A stretch of 64,000 bases of DNA from Polynucleobacter sphagniphilus. Lineage in GTDB: Bacteria > Pseudomonadota > Gammaproteobacteria > Burkholderiales > Burkholderiaceae. Of the stretch, positions 32,862 to 42,041 are shown piece after piece. Below the pieces are notes generated by a model. That model was not told the DNA's origin and searched no databases. It saw nothing but the letters and a program-made list of their open reading frames with translations. Each line of letters begins with the position of its first letter. Position 1 is the first letter of the stretch. Made by a program: the position numbers and the translations under genes. Location: NCBI RefSeq assembly GCF_001953355.1, contig NZ_MPIY01000007.1, positions 67,641-131,640 on the forward strand, given 5' to 3'.

Positions 32862-35756
32862 TTAAACGTTAGACATTTCCTTAGATCCGCCTGGAGCATT
32901 CGTACCATATCCCATGATCTTGGCCACTTCACCGCCTTTAGCGAGCTTCACAGCGCAATACTTAAATTCAGGAATCTTGCCAAATGGATCTAGTGCTGAA
33001 TTGGTAATCAAGTTAGCAGCAGCCTCATAGTAGGCAAACGGAATAAAGATCACCCCTCTTGGTGTTCCGTCGTCTCTTCTTACGTGGATACCGACTTCAC
33101 CACGACGAGACTGAACGGTAATGACGTCACCAGCAGATACGCCTAGCTGGGTCATGTCCTCACCGTTCATCGATACAGTAGCCATAGGCTCAATGGCATC
33201 CAGCACAGTGGCGCGGCGCGTCATACTGCCGGTATGCCAATGCTCTAGCTGACGACCAGTAATCAATACAAATGGATATTCAGTATCAGGACGTTCATTC
33301 GCAGGAATGATATCGGCCGGCACTAACTTCACTCGTCCATCTTTGGTATCAAACTTGTCATTAAAGACAATTGGGCGACCTGGATCTTCGGCAGATAAGC
33401 ATGGATAGGTAACGCTAGATTCTTTTTCCAAGCGCTCCCAAGTAATGCCGTTAATCGCACCATGCATTGCTTGACGCATTTCATCATAAACCTCAGCAAC
33501 ACCAGCATCAGGACCTTGGTAATTCCAGTTCAGACCCATGCGCTTGGCAATCTCTTGAATAATCCACAAGTCAGGTTTTGCATCACCAGGAGGATTGATT
33601 GCTTTCTTGCCCATCTGAACCATGCGGTCAGTATTGCTAGCCGTACCAACCTTTTCAGGCCAAGCACTTGCAGGCAAGACTACGTCAGCAAGCAATGCTG
33701 TCTCAGTCATGAAGATATCTTGTACAACTAAGTGCTCAAGAGCCGCTAATGCATGACGCGCATGATTTAAATCCGGATCACTCATCGCCGGGTTTTCACC
33801 TTCGACAAACATGCCCCGAATCTTGTCCGGATCGGAATCGGGGGCAGTGATCTTATGCATGATCTCTACCACGGTATATCCAGGTTTTTTATCTAATGGC
33901 GTATCCCAGAACTTCTCAAACCAAGCATGCGCTTCTGGATTATCAACGCGCTGATAGTTCGGGAACATCATCGGAATCAAACCAGCATCACTGGCACCCT
34001 GTACGTTATTTTGACCACGCAATGGATGCAAGCCTGATCCAGGCTTACCAATTTGACCGGTGATACTGACTAGAGCGATTAAGCAGCGCGCATTATCAGT
34101 GCCATGCACGTGTTGACTTACGCCCATGCCCCACAAAATCATGGCTGATTTCGTAGTTGCAAACTCCCTTGCTACTTCACGCAGGGTTTCTGCTGGAATA
34201 CCGCAGATTGGCGCCATTGCTTCAGGGCTATAGCCCTTAATGTTTTCTTTTAAGGCTTCAAAGTTATTCGAGCGATTTTGAATAAAGTCTTTATCAACCA
34301 AGCCTTCTTCAATAATCGTATAGATCATGGCATTGAGCATCGCCACATCAGTGTCTGGCTTAAATTGCATCGTGCGCCATGCATGCTTACTGATTTCAGT
34401 CGCACGTGGATCACACAAGACAATTTTGGCACCACGTTTAGCGGCATTCTTAAACCAGGTAGCAGCAACCGGGTGGTTTGCAGTTGGATTGGATCCAATC
34501 AAGAAAATCATGCTTGAGTGCTCAACGTCATTCACTTGGTTGCTTACCGCACCAGAACCAACACCCTCAAGAAGCGCTGCTACAGACGAAGCATGGCAAA
34601 GGCGTGTGCAATGGTCTACGTTATTGCTACCAAAACCAGTACGAACCAGTTTCTGGAATAAGTAAGCTTCTTCGTTACTGCCCTTTGCAGAGCCAAAGCC
34701 AGCCAATACTTTATTGCCGTATTGATCTTTGAGTTTCTTCAAGCCGCCACCGGCGACTTCTAAAGCCTCTTCCCAAGTCGCTTCACGGAAGATATCCGAC
34801 CAGTCTTGCTTACCCTCCAGGATGGACTCATCCTTAGGAACGCCTGCATTACGAATTAATGGTTTAGTAAGGCGTTGTGGGTTATGGATGTAGTCCATAC
34901 CAAAACGACCCTTAACGCAGAGACGATTGTGATTAGCCGGGCCATCACGACCTTCAACGCTGACGATCTTTTCATCCTTAACGTTATAAGTGATTTGACA
35001 ACCTACGCCACAGAACGGGCAAACAGAATCGACTTTACGATCCACTGTCTGTGAACCAATCAAACCTTTAGGCATCAATGCACCAGTTGGGCAAGCCTGT
35101 ACACATTCGCCACAGGCAACGCAAGTACTGTCACCCATTGGATCATTTAAATCGAATACGATCTCACTATGACCGCCACGCATGGCGTAACCGATCACAT
35201 CATTAACTTGCTCTTCACGACAAGCGCGCACGCAACGATTGCATTGAATACATGCATCCAAATTCACAGCCATCGCTGGATGGGAAATATCACTACTAAC
35301 TTTTTCGCGACGCAATGCTTTGAGTTCCGGACGAACAGTCACATCCATGCGGGCAGCCCAAGTACTCAGCTCACCATGCTGGTTCTGTTGCTCTTCTTCT
35401 TTGCTATCGCCAACCCACTTAAAGCCTTCATCAGGCATATCGGAGAGCAACATCTCCAGAACCAGCTTCTGGCTCTTAACAGCACGCTCGCTATTAGCCT
35501 TCACTTCCATTCCTGGAGTAGCACTTCTACAGCAGCTTGGCGCTAATGTACGCTCGCCATTAATTTCCACTACGCATGCACGGCAGTTACCGTCAGGACG
35601 GTAACCATCTTTAAAGCATAGATGTGGAATATCAATACCGTGTCGTTTGGCAGCCTTGAGAATCGTTTCGCCTTCATACGAAACGATCGTCTTGCCGTCT
35701 AGCTTGAACTCAACGGTTTGTAATTCGAGTTCTTTTGGATTTGTGGGTGCGTTCAT
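32862..35756 (-). CDS. fdsA: NAD-dependent formate dehydrogenase, molybdopterin alpha subunit
   Basis: A 964-residue protein of the soluble FdsA type. The N-terminal NuoG-like part has a [2Fe-2S] set (Cys47, 58, 61, 75), then two ferredoxin-type clusters (CIQCNRCVRAC near 169-179 and CVACGECVQAC near 212-222) and the [4Fe-4S] motif CPFCGVGC near 246-253. The molybdenum ligand is a cysteine, not selenocysteine: Cys387 in CTRLCHASSV. Later domains bind two pyranopterin guanine dinucleotides. It oxidises formate to CO2 and passes electrons to the fused FdsGB subunit upstream in the same operon. Confidence 0.95.
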   Translation of the reverse strand: MNAPTNPKELELQTVEFKLDGKTIVSYEGETILKAAKRHGIDIPHLCFKDGYRPDGNCRACVVEINGERTLAPSCCRSATPGMEVKANSERAVKSQKLVLEMLLSDMPDEGFKWVGDSKEEEQQNQHGELSTWAARMDVTVRPELKALRREKVSSDISHPAMAVNLDACIQCNRCVRACREEQVNDVIGYAMRGGHSEIVFDLNDPMGDSTCVACGECVQACPTGALMPKGLIGSQTVDRKVDSVCPFCGVGCQITYNVKDEKIVSVEGRDGPANHNRLCVKGRFGMDYIHNPQRLTKPLIRNAGVPKDESILEGKQDWSDIFREATWEEALEVAGGGLKKLKDQYGNKVLAGFGSAKGSNEEAYLFQKLVRTGFGSNNVDHCTRLCHASSVAALLEGVGSGAVSNQVNDVEHSSMIFLIGSNPTANHPVAATWFKNAAKRGAKIVLCDPRATEISKHAWRTMQFKPDTDVAMLNAMIYTIIEEGLVDKDFIQNRSNNFEALKENIKGYSPEAMAPICGIPAETLREVAREFATTKSAMILWGMGVSQHVHGTDNARCLIALVSITGQIGKPGSGLHPLRGQNNVQGASDAGLIPMMFPNYQRVDNPEAHAWFEKFWDTPLDKKPGYTVVEIMHKITAPDSDPDKIRGMFVEGENPAMSDPDLNHARHALAALEHLVVQDIFMTETALLADVVLPASAWPEKVGTASNTDRMVQMGKKAINPPGDAKPDLWIIQEIAKRMGLNWNYQGPDAGVAEVYDEMRQAMHGAINGITWERLEKESSVTYPCLSAEDPGRPIVFNDKFDTKDGRVKLVPADIIPANERPDTEYPFVLITGRQLEHWHTGSMTRRATVLDAIEPMATVSMNGEDMTQLGVSAGDVITVQSRRGEVGIHVRRDDGTPRGVIFIPFAYYEAAANLITNSALDPFGKIPEFKYCAVKLAKGGEVAKIMGYGTNAPGGSKEMSNV

Positions 35757-35797
35757 GTTTGTCTCGTTATTCCCTGAATATTATTTAAGTGACTTCC

Positions 35798-37600
35798 TTA
35801 TGCAACTTCTTCAGGGAAATATTTATGAATACAACGAATAGGGTTTGGTGCCGCTTGGCCAAGACCACAAATAGAAGCATCAACCATCACGGTGGCTAAG
35901 TCCTCTAAGGTTTCTTGATCCCATGACTTGGCTTGCATCAACTTGGCTGCTTTACCTGTGCCAACACGGCAAGGTGTACATTGACCGCAGCTCTCATGTT
36001 CAAAGAAATGCATCACGTTCAATGCCATATCGCGCGCTTTGTCTTTGTCGCTAAACACCATGACTGCAGCAGAACCAATAAAGCATCCATAAGGTTGCAA
36101 AGTATCAAAGTCGAGCGGGATGTCATTCATGGTCGCCGGCAAAATACCGCCCGATGCGCCACCAGGCAAATAGCCGTAGAACTTGTGGCCATCTTGCATG
36201 CCACCACAGTACTCATCAATCAATTCTTGAATCGTGATGCCTGCTGGGGCTAACTTCACACCAGGTTTGTTCACGCGCCCGCTCACGCTAAAGCTTCGCA
36301 AGCCCTTGCGATCATGACGACCGAATGAACTGAACCATTCTGGTCCGCGCTGAACAATATCTCGCACCCAATACAAGGTCTCAAAGTTATGCTCTAAAGT
36401 TGGACGTCCAAACAAACCCACTTGGGCAATATATGGAGGACGCATCCGTGGCTCACCACGTTTACCTTCGATACTTTCAATCATGGCGGATTCTTCTCCG
36501 CAGATGTAGGCGCCAGCGCCACGACGTAATTCAATATTCGGTAATTTAAATGGCGGATTGGCTTTAAGCTTTGCCAACTCTGCTTCTAGTAACTCACGGC
36601 AACCGTGGTATTCGTCACGCAAATAGATATAGCAAGCATCAATGCCAACTACGCTGGCAGCAATCAGGAGACCTTCTAAGAAGCGATGTGGATCGCGCTC
36701 TAAATAGGTACGATCTTTAAATGTGCCAGGCTCGCCTTCGTCAATGTTTACTGCCATCAACTTTGGAGCAACTTGATCTTTTACGATGCGCCATTTACGA
36801 CCTGCTGGAAAACCAGCTCCACCTAAACCACGGAGGCCCGAGCTTTCCATTGCTTTGATGATGCTCTCGGCATCTTGCTTGCCCTCAAAGATTTCTTTCG
36901 CTAAAGCGTAGCCACCTTGTTTGCGATAAGACTCGTAGCCCACATAGTTTGGTGATACCGCTTGCATTTCTCCCTGAGGGGAAACGCCCTGCTCTGCTAA
37001 AGCCACAGGATCAAAGACGGCATCATCCTTAGCCATAGGCTGAGTGGTTAAATTATTTTTAACCGCAGCCGACACCTTATCTAATGTAGCAAACAGGACT
37101 GGATACTGATGCACTACGGCCACAGGAGCCTGCTCACAACGGCCTACACATGGGGCTGCTGCGACTTTGATATTAGTGTTGCCAAGGATAGCTGGCAATT
37201 TAGCCAAGAGATTTTGCGCGCCCGCTAACTCACAAGCAATACCGTCGCATACACGAATCAGAATATCAGCAACCGGATCATTGCCACGCACCACCTCAAA
37301 GTGATGATAGAAAGTAGCAACCTCATACACCTCAGCCATCGGAATATTCATCTCTTTAGCTAGCGCCACCAAATGACGATCGTGCAATGCGCGATATTCG
37401 TCATTTAACAGATGCAGGTACTCAATTAATAAATCACGGCGGTGAGGAGCCTCACCAATTAGTAAACGTACCTCTGCCAAGGAGATGTCATCGGCCTGAC
37501 GACCTTTTAACTTACTCTTGCGACGAATGGTCTCTCTTAAGTCATCCGCTGTAGCAAGGGCAACCGCCTTTATTTCTCCGGAGGGCTTTGGATGATTCAT
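35798..37600 (-). CDS. Formate dehydrogenase FdsG-FdsB fusion (NuoE-NuoF-like, NAD reducing)
   Basis: A 600-residue protein. Residues 20-175 are NuoE/FdsG-like with a [2Fe-2S] site at Cys118, Cys123, Cys151 and Cys155 (RVCDGIAC and CVGRC). From about residue 220 it is NuoF/FdsB-like: RGLGGAGFPAGRKW, the FMN/NADH site NIDEGEPGTFKDR, GAGAYICGEESAMIESIEG and the [4Fe-4S] motif ESCGQCTPCRVG. In many organisms these are two genes, fdsG and fdsB; here they are one chain. It transfers electrons from FdsA to NAD+. fdsA follows after 41 bp. No fdsC or fdsD is found in the next genes. Confidence 0.92.
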   Translation of the reverse strand: MNHPKPSGEIKAVALATADDLRETIRRKSKLKGRQADDISLAEVRLLIGEAPHRRDLLIEYLHLLNDEYRALHDRHLVALAKEMNIPMAEVYEVATFYHHFEVVRGNDPVADILIRVCDGIACELAGAQNLLAKLPAILGNTNIKVAAAPCVGRCEQAPVAVVHQYPVLFATLDKVSAAVKNNLTTQPMAKDDAVFDPVALAEQGVSPQGEMQAVSPNYVGYESYRKQGGYALAKEIFEGKQDAESIIKAMESSGLRGLGGAGFPAGRKWRIVKDQVAPKLMAVNIDEGEPGTFKDRTYLERDPHRFLEGLLIAASVVGIDACYIYLRDEYHGCRELLEAELAKLKANPPFKLPNIELRRGAGAYICGEESAMIESIEGKRGEPRMRPPYIAQVGLFGRPTLEHNFETLYWVRDIVQRGPEWFSSFGRHDRKGLRSFSVSGRVNKPGVKLAPAGITIQELIDEYCGGMQDGHKFYGYLPGGASGGILPATMNDIPLDFDTLQPYGCFIGSAAVMVFSDKDKARDMALNVMHFFEHESCGQCTPCRVGTGKAAKLMQAKSWDQETLEDLATVMVDASICGLGQAAPNPIRCIHKYFPEEVA

Positions 37601-37797
37601 GGTCTTATATCTCTAATTTTTGGCGCAATTGAATGCTTGTAATGTAATTTTCAAATCACTACGGTGATCGGTAAGTCAAATACCTCTAATTTTTTTACAA
37701 AAAACTAGAAGATTGATAAGCAACTAAAAGGTGATTTTGGGCTAATTCTAGACCTAAGTCCTTGACGGCGCTCAAGTGATTACGGCTCGGGTTAACC

Positions 37798-38022
37798 CTA
37801 AAGCAATGAGGGTGATGGCTGATCGCCTGGCGGAAGTGAGTAATCTAGCTTGCGTTCATAAATACGAGCCTTGACGCAATCGTTGTAGCCTTTAGTGCCA
37901 GCTTGCCAGCCCACATTCTTGCAATCGTCTTCGGCTGCCGATTGAATCGAGCCGCATGCGGTCAAACTAATCACTGCAAACAGGGAAAATACAAAAATTG
38001 GGTGTAATTTTGATGAATTCAT
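37798..38022 (-). CDS. Small predicted lipoprotein
   Basis: A 74-residue protein with a signal sequence and lipobox LTAC (Cys23) after a hydrophobic stretch (FVFSLFAVIS). The mature part has two Cys (in DDCKNVGW and NDCVKARIY) that could form a disulfide, and a Pro/Ser-rich tail. No family recognised. It is a single gene between the formate dehydrogenase promoter region and the DUF1080 gene. Confidence 0.75.
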   Translation of the reverse strand: MNSSKLHPIFVFSLFAVISLTACGSIQSAAEDDCKNVGWQAGTKGYNDCVKARIYERKLDYSLPPGDQPSPSLL

Positions 38023-38185
38023 AACTCAAGTCTACTAGATTCCACACTCGGAAATGCCTAGTTTCCGTCTTTTTGATGATTTTTAGTCTTGACCTTACTT
38101 AAGGGAAAGCGTGAGCTTGTCTATTTAGCCAGAAATCAGCAACAATCAAGACTAGAAAAATACCAATAACCCTCAGGAGACCCTT

Positions 38186-38770
38186 ATGAAATTACTTACC
38201 CGCAGCCTAGCTGCCCTCGCCTTATGCTTTGGTATCGCCACTTGCCAAGCCCAAAGTCAAGATGGCTTTATTGAATTAATTGATGGAGTCAATCTCAGTA
38301 ACTGGAACTTCGTAGGCAACGCAAATTGGATTATTTCCGATGGGCAGGTTATGAGCGATAAAGGAACTGGGTTTTTGGTCAGCACGAAATCTTATAAAAA
38401 CTTCATTATTCGCGCTGAATTCTGGGTCGAGCCCACTACCAATAGCGGCATTTTTATTCGCTGCCAGGATCCAAGCCAGATCATCGCCACTAAGAATGCT
38501 TATGAAGTCAATATTTGGGATACGCGCCCAGGCCAAGAATATGCCACAGGTGCGATCGTTGATATTGCCAAGGTTAACCCTGTACCGCATGCGGGTGGTC
38601 ATTGGAACGTGATGGAAATCGTTGCCAATGGATCGCATTTTAAGGTCATACTCAATGGCGTGGTTACTGTAGCGGATGGGCAAGATGAGCGCTTCTCACA
38701 AGGCAGAATTGCACTTCAATCTGCTGGTGGGATTATCAAATTCAGGAAGTTGCAAATTAAGCCCATTTAA
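38186..38770 (+). CDS. Secreted DUF1080 (3-keto-disaccharide hydrolase-like) protein
   Basis: A 194-residue protein with a signal peptide (cleavage near TCQA-QSQDG). The rest is a single DUF1080 jelly-roll domain: FIELIDGVNLSNWNFVGNAN, then FIIRAEFWVEPTTNSGIFIRC, YEVNIWDTRPGQEYATGAI, and AGGHWNVMEIVANGSHFKVILNG. The fold resembles concanavalin-like lectins and 3-keto-glycoside hydrolases. Some members hydrolyse oxidised disaccharides, but substrate and catalysis here are unknown. It is monocistronic, with a good GGAG-type ribosome site and a strong terminator after it. Confidence 0.85.
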   Translation: MKLLTRSLAALALCFGIATCQAQSQDGFIELIDGVNLSNWNFVGNANWIISDGQVMSDKGTGFLVSTKSYKNFIIRAEFWVEPTTNSGIFIRCQDPSQIIATKNAYEVNIWDTRPGQEYATGAIVDIAKVNPVPHAGGHWNVMEIVANGSHFKVILNGVVTVADGQDERFSQGRIALQSAGGIIKFRKLQIKPI

Positions 38771-38789
38771 ATTTAGCTTCGCAATTAAC

Positions 38790-38817
38790 AAAATAGCCAC
38801 CCCGAGGTGGCTATTTT
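38790..38817. terminator. Bidirectional terminator between DUF1080 and YciI genes
   Basis: AAAATAGCCACC (38790-38801) and GGTGGCTATTTT (38806-38817) form a perfect 12-bp stem with loop CCGA, placed between two convergent genes. Confidence 0.85.
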
Positions 38818-38840
38818 GATGTTCTGTTAAACAAACCCAA

Positions 38841-39143
38841 TTAGGTTGGTGGAAAACCGACTTTTTGTGGCCACATATTATTGAAGACATGCACAACCGG
38901 TGCCTCGTAGACGCCCGCTTTAGTAAATGGCTCATCTTTTAACCAAGCATCTACAGCTGCGCGACTGGGAAAATCAATTGCCAATAAGCTACCCACGGTT
39001 GTCTGACCATCTTCAGAGGTCAATGGTCCTGCAAATGCCATACGATCGGCCAACTGGGCAAGATAGGCCCGATGCTCTGGGCGCACTTGTACACGTAAGT
39101 CAGCAGTACCTGGACGATCCATCAATAAAATTACATAAATCAT
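38841..39143 (-). CDS. YciI family protein (copy 1)
   Basis: A 100-residue YciI-like protein with a dimeric alpha+beta-barrel pattern: MIYVILLMDRPG, R-P-E-H-R-A-Y-L-A-Q-L, AFAGPLTSEDGQTTVGSLLA and AVDAWLKDEPFTKAGVYE. His and Asp residues in this fold are proposed active-site residues. It is about 80% identical to the gene at 40384-40689. The two copies flank a decayed gene and a beta-barrel gene, all on the minus strand. Function of the family is uncertain. Confidence 0.85.
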   Translation of the reverse strand: MIYVILLMDRPGTADLRVQVRPEHRAYLAQLADRMAFAGPLTSEDGQTTVGSLLAIDFPSRAAVDAWLKDEPFTKAGVYEAPVVHVFNNMWPQKVGFPPT

Positions 39144-39167
39144 TTCTATACCTTTTTGTAAATAAAT

Positions 39168-39428
39168 TTACTTCGAAAACTCAAGATCTGCACCTTCAGG
39201 AGAGAGGATCACCGGCCCATTGGACTAGCCCCCTAAATGCACCCAAACATCATTCTGATTTCTAAGTTTAGACTGTCCATTGTTTCCATCAATACCTCCT
39301 GAAATTAAAAAGTAACGTCCAGAAAACCGGGCAGGATCATCCAAATTGTAGACCTGGCCACTTGCTATTAAGTGTGATACTTCAATTTGATCCAAATTTA
39401 AAAGATGGGCTACAAGCAAAAAAGGCAA
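39168..39428 (-). pseudogene. Remnant of a small protein gene with an in-frame amber stop
   Basis: The minus strand reads an open frame (NLDDPARFSGRYFLISGG, then NGQSKLRNQNDVWVHLGG) to a TAG at 39225-39227. It then continues in the same frame as SNGPVILSPEGADLEFSK to a TAA at 39168. The continuation looks like the natural C-terminus. No ATG is available: only a TTG at 39428 starts the frame, right after the beta-barrel gene. It looks like a truncated gene of a small envelope protein family carrying an internal stop; the family was not identified with confidence. Confidence 0.45.
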
Positions 39429-39435
39429 CTCGGCC

Positions 39436-40332
39436 TTACTTCAAAAACACCATTGTGAGAGTTGCTCTTGCACCCCAGCCTGATGGACCGCCAGGGGTGT
39501 TACTAAGGTAATAGATTGGACCTGCACTGAACGAAACGGGAACACCATCAAATACCTCGAGCTTACCTACTGTGAGATTCAAAGGATTTGTTGTTCTGCG
39601 AGCGTCATAGTTGTAATTGGCCTGCATATTTGCGCCAAATGACCAAGCCTCCCTATTGGTATAAACCAAAAAGGGTTGGCCGAATAGGTTATTTTGAGTT
39701 CCAAAGCTTGGATTGCCGCCCACATTCCAAGACTGAAACCCAAGCAAGCCATAAGTAAATCCACCATCACGATTAAGCACAACCGCCGTGACCCCGGCAC
39801 CTGTTTGCTGAGTGCCATATAGACCACTATTGCCAGAAGGAGAAGAAGCATAGGGTCCAACACCCCAAATCCAAGATGAGCCGGTATTAGGGGCATAGAA
39901 GGATTCAATCGTCACACCAGAAACGCCATAGCCTGAATTGCCATCTACATTGACTAAACGAGTGCTCGCAATGATGGGGCGCACAAGAAATATATCGCCA
40001 CCGCTAAGGCTAAAAGGTGCAACTGGCTGAAGCAGCAGCGTTTGATCCGAACCCGCTTGGTTCTTGCCCATGCCACGACTGAACTCCCACTGAGTGGGCA
40101 TTGAAATCATATTGGCCAAAGGGTTGGCTAATTGTTTCGCAATTTCAGCCTTACTCTCAGCACTATTCGGATCCAAAGTCAGCTTGCCATTTGAAGTAGG
40201 CATGGGGGCCAAACTATTAGCTTTAGGAGTTTCAGCACTTTGAGCCTGTACAGAGACCTGTTGAGCCAATGCGCCTTTCATTGCGATAGCAAAGAACAAG
40301 GTGATAAAAAGCTTGGGGAACGTTTTCTTCAT
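39436..40332 (-). CDS. Putative outer membrane beta-barrel protein (MetA-pathway/neuromedin-U-like annotation group)
   Basis: A 298-residue protein with a signal peptide (about 23 residues, ending ALA-QQVSV). It has a low-complexity linker, then NPLANMISMPTQWEFSRGMG, typical of a family described as putative outer membrane transporters, and repeated amphipathic strands ending ARATLTMVFLK. The C-terminal residue is not aromatic, but FLK is close. The natural ligand is not known. It lies between the two YciI copies. Confidence 0.65.
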   Translation of the reverse strand: MKKTFPKLFITLFFAIAMKGALAQQVSVQAQSAETPKANSLAPMPTSNGKLTLDPNSAESKAEIAKQLANPLANMISMPTQWEFSRGMGKNQAGSDQTLLLQPVAPFSLSGGDIFLVRPIIASTRLVNVDGNSGYGVSGVTIESFYAPNTGSSWIWGVGPYASSPSGNSGLYGTQQTGAGVTAVVLNRDGGFTYGLLGFQSWNVGGNPSFGTQNNLFGQPFLVYTNREAWSFGANMQANYNYDARRTTNPLNLTVGKLEVFDGVPVSFSAGPIYYLSNTPGGPSGWGARATLTMVFLK

Positions 40333-40383
40333 ACAAATCGGCCTGCATTAATTGAGAGGTGAATACCTTAGACGAAAAAAAGA

Positions 40384-40689
40384 TCAGGATGCTGGCGGAA
40401 AACCTGCCTTTTGCTCCCACATATTATTAAAAACATGAATGATTGGCTTTTCATAAACACCAGCCTTAGTGTAAGGCTCATCCTTTAACCAAGCATCAAC
40501 ATCTGCCCTACTTGGAAAATCAATCGCAATCAAACTGCCGAGCGTAGTTTTGCCATCTTCTGAAGTGAGGGGCCCAGCAAAAGCCATGCGATCAGAAATT
40601 TGAGCCAAATAAGCGCGATGCTCTGGGCGAATTTGAATCCGTAAATCTGCTGTACCAGGTTTGTCCATCAACAAAATTGCATAGATCAT
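40384..40689 (-). CDS. YciI family protein (copy 2)
   Basis: A 101-residue YciI-like protein, near-identical in layout to the copy at 38841-39143, with MIYAILLMDKPG, AFAGPLTSEDGKTTLGSLIA and VDAWLKDEPYTKAGVYE. Differences are mainly conservative (V/I, R/K, A/S). The upstream segment has a normal spacing to its own start. This copy lies 51 bp before the beta-barrel gene at 39436-40332 and may be transcribed with it. Confidence 0.85.
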   Translation of the reverse strand: MIYAILLMDKPGTADLRIQIRPEHRAYLAQISDRMAFAGPLTSEDGKTTLGSLIAIDFPSRADVDAWLKDEPYTKAGVYEKPIIHVFNNMWEQKAGFPPAS

Positions 40690-40754
40690 TTTTTCTCCAT
40701 TTTTTGATTGATTTTGTTTTTTGTTAATACCGAGATATTACGGGAAGTCATAAA

Positions 40755-40779
40755 GAAAAAACCACCCGCAGGTGGTTTT
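40755..40779 (-). terminator. Terminator of the beta-barrel gene at 40841-41713
   Basis: AAAACCACC/GGTGGTTTT 9-bp stem (40758-40766 with 40771-40779) with loop CGCA; the minus-strand side is followed by T residues. Confidence 0.75.
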
Positions 40780-40840
40780 CTTAAGGCAAGGTGGAGGGAT
40801 GCGAGGTTCAGCAGCCTTTTTGCACTCAGTCTTTAGCCTA

Positions 40841-41713
40841 TCAAAACAGCTTATTAATCGTGATCCCAAGGCTTTGGGTGGTGGCCGTACCGGTACTACT
40901 ACCAATTAAGGAGCCGCTATAACTATAAGGCGTTCCGGGATTATTAAAGGTTGAATAGTAATTAGATGTTTTATTTTGGGTCATCGCATATTTATAACTA
41001 AAGTCTAAGAACCAAGTTTGATCAAGGAAATAAGTGCCACCAAGAATCGCTGCACCACCATAAACCCATTGAGATTGCGAAAAGGTTTGAGGGGCCCCTG
41101 ACACATTAGTCTGTGGAACACCGCGGATATCAGCAAATCCAACCAAGTTATTGATCTTTGTGTTGGATTGCGAAATCGTAGGACCAACACCAAAGTAAAT
41201 GGTGCTTCTCTCAAAAGACTGTCCAAAGTAAGGAATAAAGGAAATTTGATTTTGGATAGTTTTTTGATAAGAGCTAGCTACAGCATTGCCCGTAAATGTG
41301 GTTCCATTTGGGTATGTACCAAACTGAGGAATAAGAATTGGGCCAGTGGTAGAGCTAGAGCCCCCCATGTAGCTATATGAAAATTTTGCACCCCACAAAT
41401 AGCTTGAATCTTTAAACTTCTGAAAATAGCCGGCTTGAATAACCGGGGCAATTGCGTTGGTATTGCTCATAGCAATACCAACAGGAGGCCCTCCAGCAGT
41501 TCCAACAGATCCAGGAGGAGTCGCCACTGAAATGCCTGTTGCCTGGAGTTGCTGGCCATTAAATTGCGTGGAGTTTGCATCAAAACCCAGGCCAATATAA
41601 GCCCCCGATTCCGGAACTAGAGAAGTTAAAACTGGTTGCGCATTTGCTAAAGCGGAATAGCTAGCAATTGCAAGCAAGCAAGATGCTATAGGTAATGCTT
41701 TAAATGGAATCAT
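40841..41713 (-). CDS. Outer membrane beta-barrel protein
   Basis: From the ATG at 41713 (16 residues inside the longest frame) a 290-residue protein is encoded with signal peptide MIPFKALPIASCLLAIASYS and cleavage near ALANA-QP. The mature part is rich in Ser, Thr, Gly, Asn and aromatic residues in alternating strands (YLWGAKFSYSYMGG, TIYFGVGPTIS, WVYGGAAILGGTYFLDQTW) and ends in SLGITINKLF, with the C-terminal Phe expected for BAM recognition. It belongs to the OmpA/OmpW-size barrels. No ligand or function can be read from it. Confidence 0.75.
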   Translation of the reverse strand: MIPFKALPIASCLLAIASYSALANAQPVLTSLVPESGAYIGLGFDANSTQFNGQQLQATGISVATPPGSVGTAGGPPVGIAMSNTNAIAPVIQAGYFQKFKDSSYLWGAKFSYSYMGGSSSTTGPILIPQFGTYPNGTTFTGNAVASSYQKTIQNQISFIPYFGQSFERSTIYFGVGPTISQSNTKINNLVGFADIRGVPQTNVSGAPQTFSQSQWVYGGAAILGGTYFLDQTWFLDFSYKYAMTQNKTSNYYSTFNNPGTPYSYSGSLIGSSTGTATTQSLGITINKLF

Positions 41714-41870
41714 TTGAGCCCCGTGATAGAAATCTAGGGCGGTAGTCTTAGCGAAATACAAAGACAGCTCAAAGTTATGCGGGCCATTCTACATCCTTAT
41801 GATCGCTAGAGCGCACAGTTATTGAACTAAAAGAATCTAAATCATTAACGACAGAGTATGTGAGCGAAAG

Positions 41871-41895
41871 AAAAAACCACCCGAAGGTGGCTTTC
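41871..41895 (-). terminator. Terminator after tRNA-Ser(GGA)
   Basis: CCACC/GGTGG stem (41877-41881 with 41886-41890), extended by AAA/TTT pairs, loop CGAA, with a T run on the minus strand. It lies 9 bp after the tRNA 3' end. Confidence 0.75.
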
Positions 41896-41903
41896 TTGAT
41901 ACT

Positions 41904-41994
41904 TGGCGGAAGAGGCGGGATTCGAACCCGCGGTAGGCTATTAACCTACGCACGCTTTCCAGGCGTGTGACTTAAACCGCTCATCCACCCTTCC
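41904..41994 (-). tRNA. tRNA-Ser(GGA)
   Basis: A 91-nt type II tRNA with acceptor GGAAGGG/CTCTTCC (one G-U pair), discriminator G, encoded CCA and a long variable arm. The anticodon loop gives GGA. Its last bases share TTGGCGGAAGAGG with tRNA-Ser(UGA) and the island att core, so it is a possible secondary integration site. Confidence 0.93.
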
Positions 41995-42041
41995 GTGAAG
42001 ACCATGATTATACGGTTAACGGAGAGTGGCAGCGTAAATGC

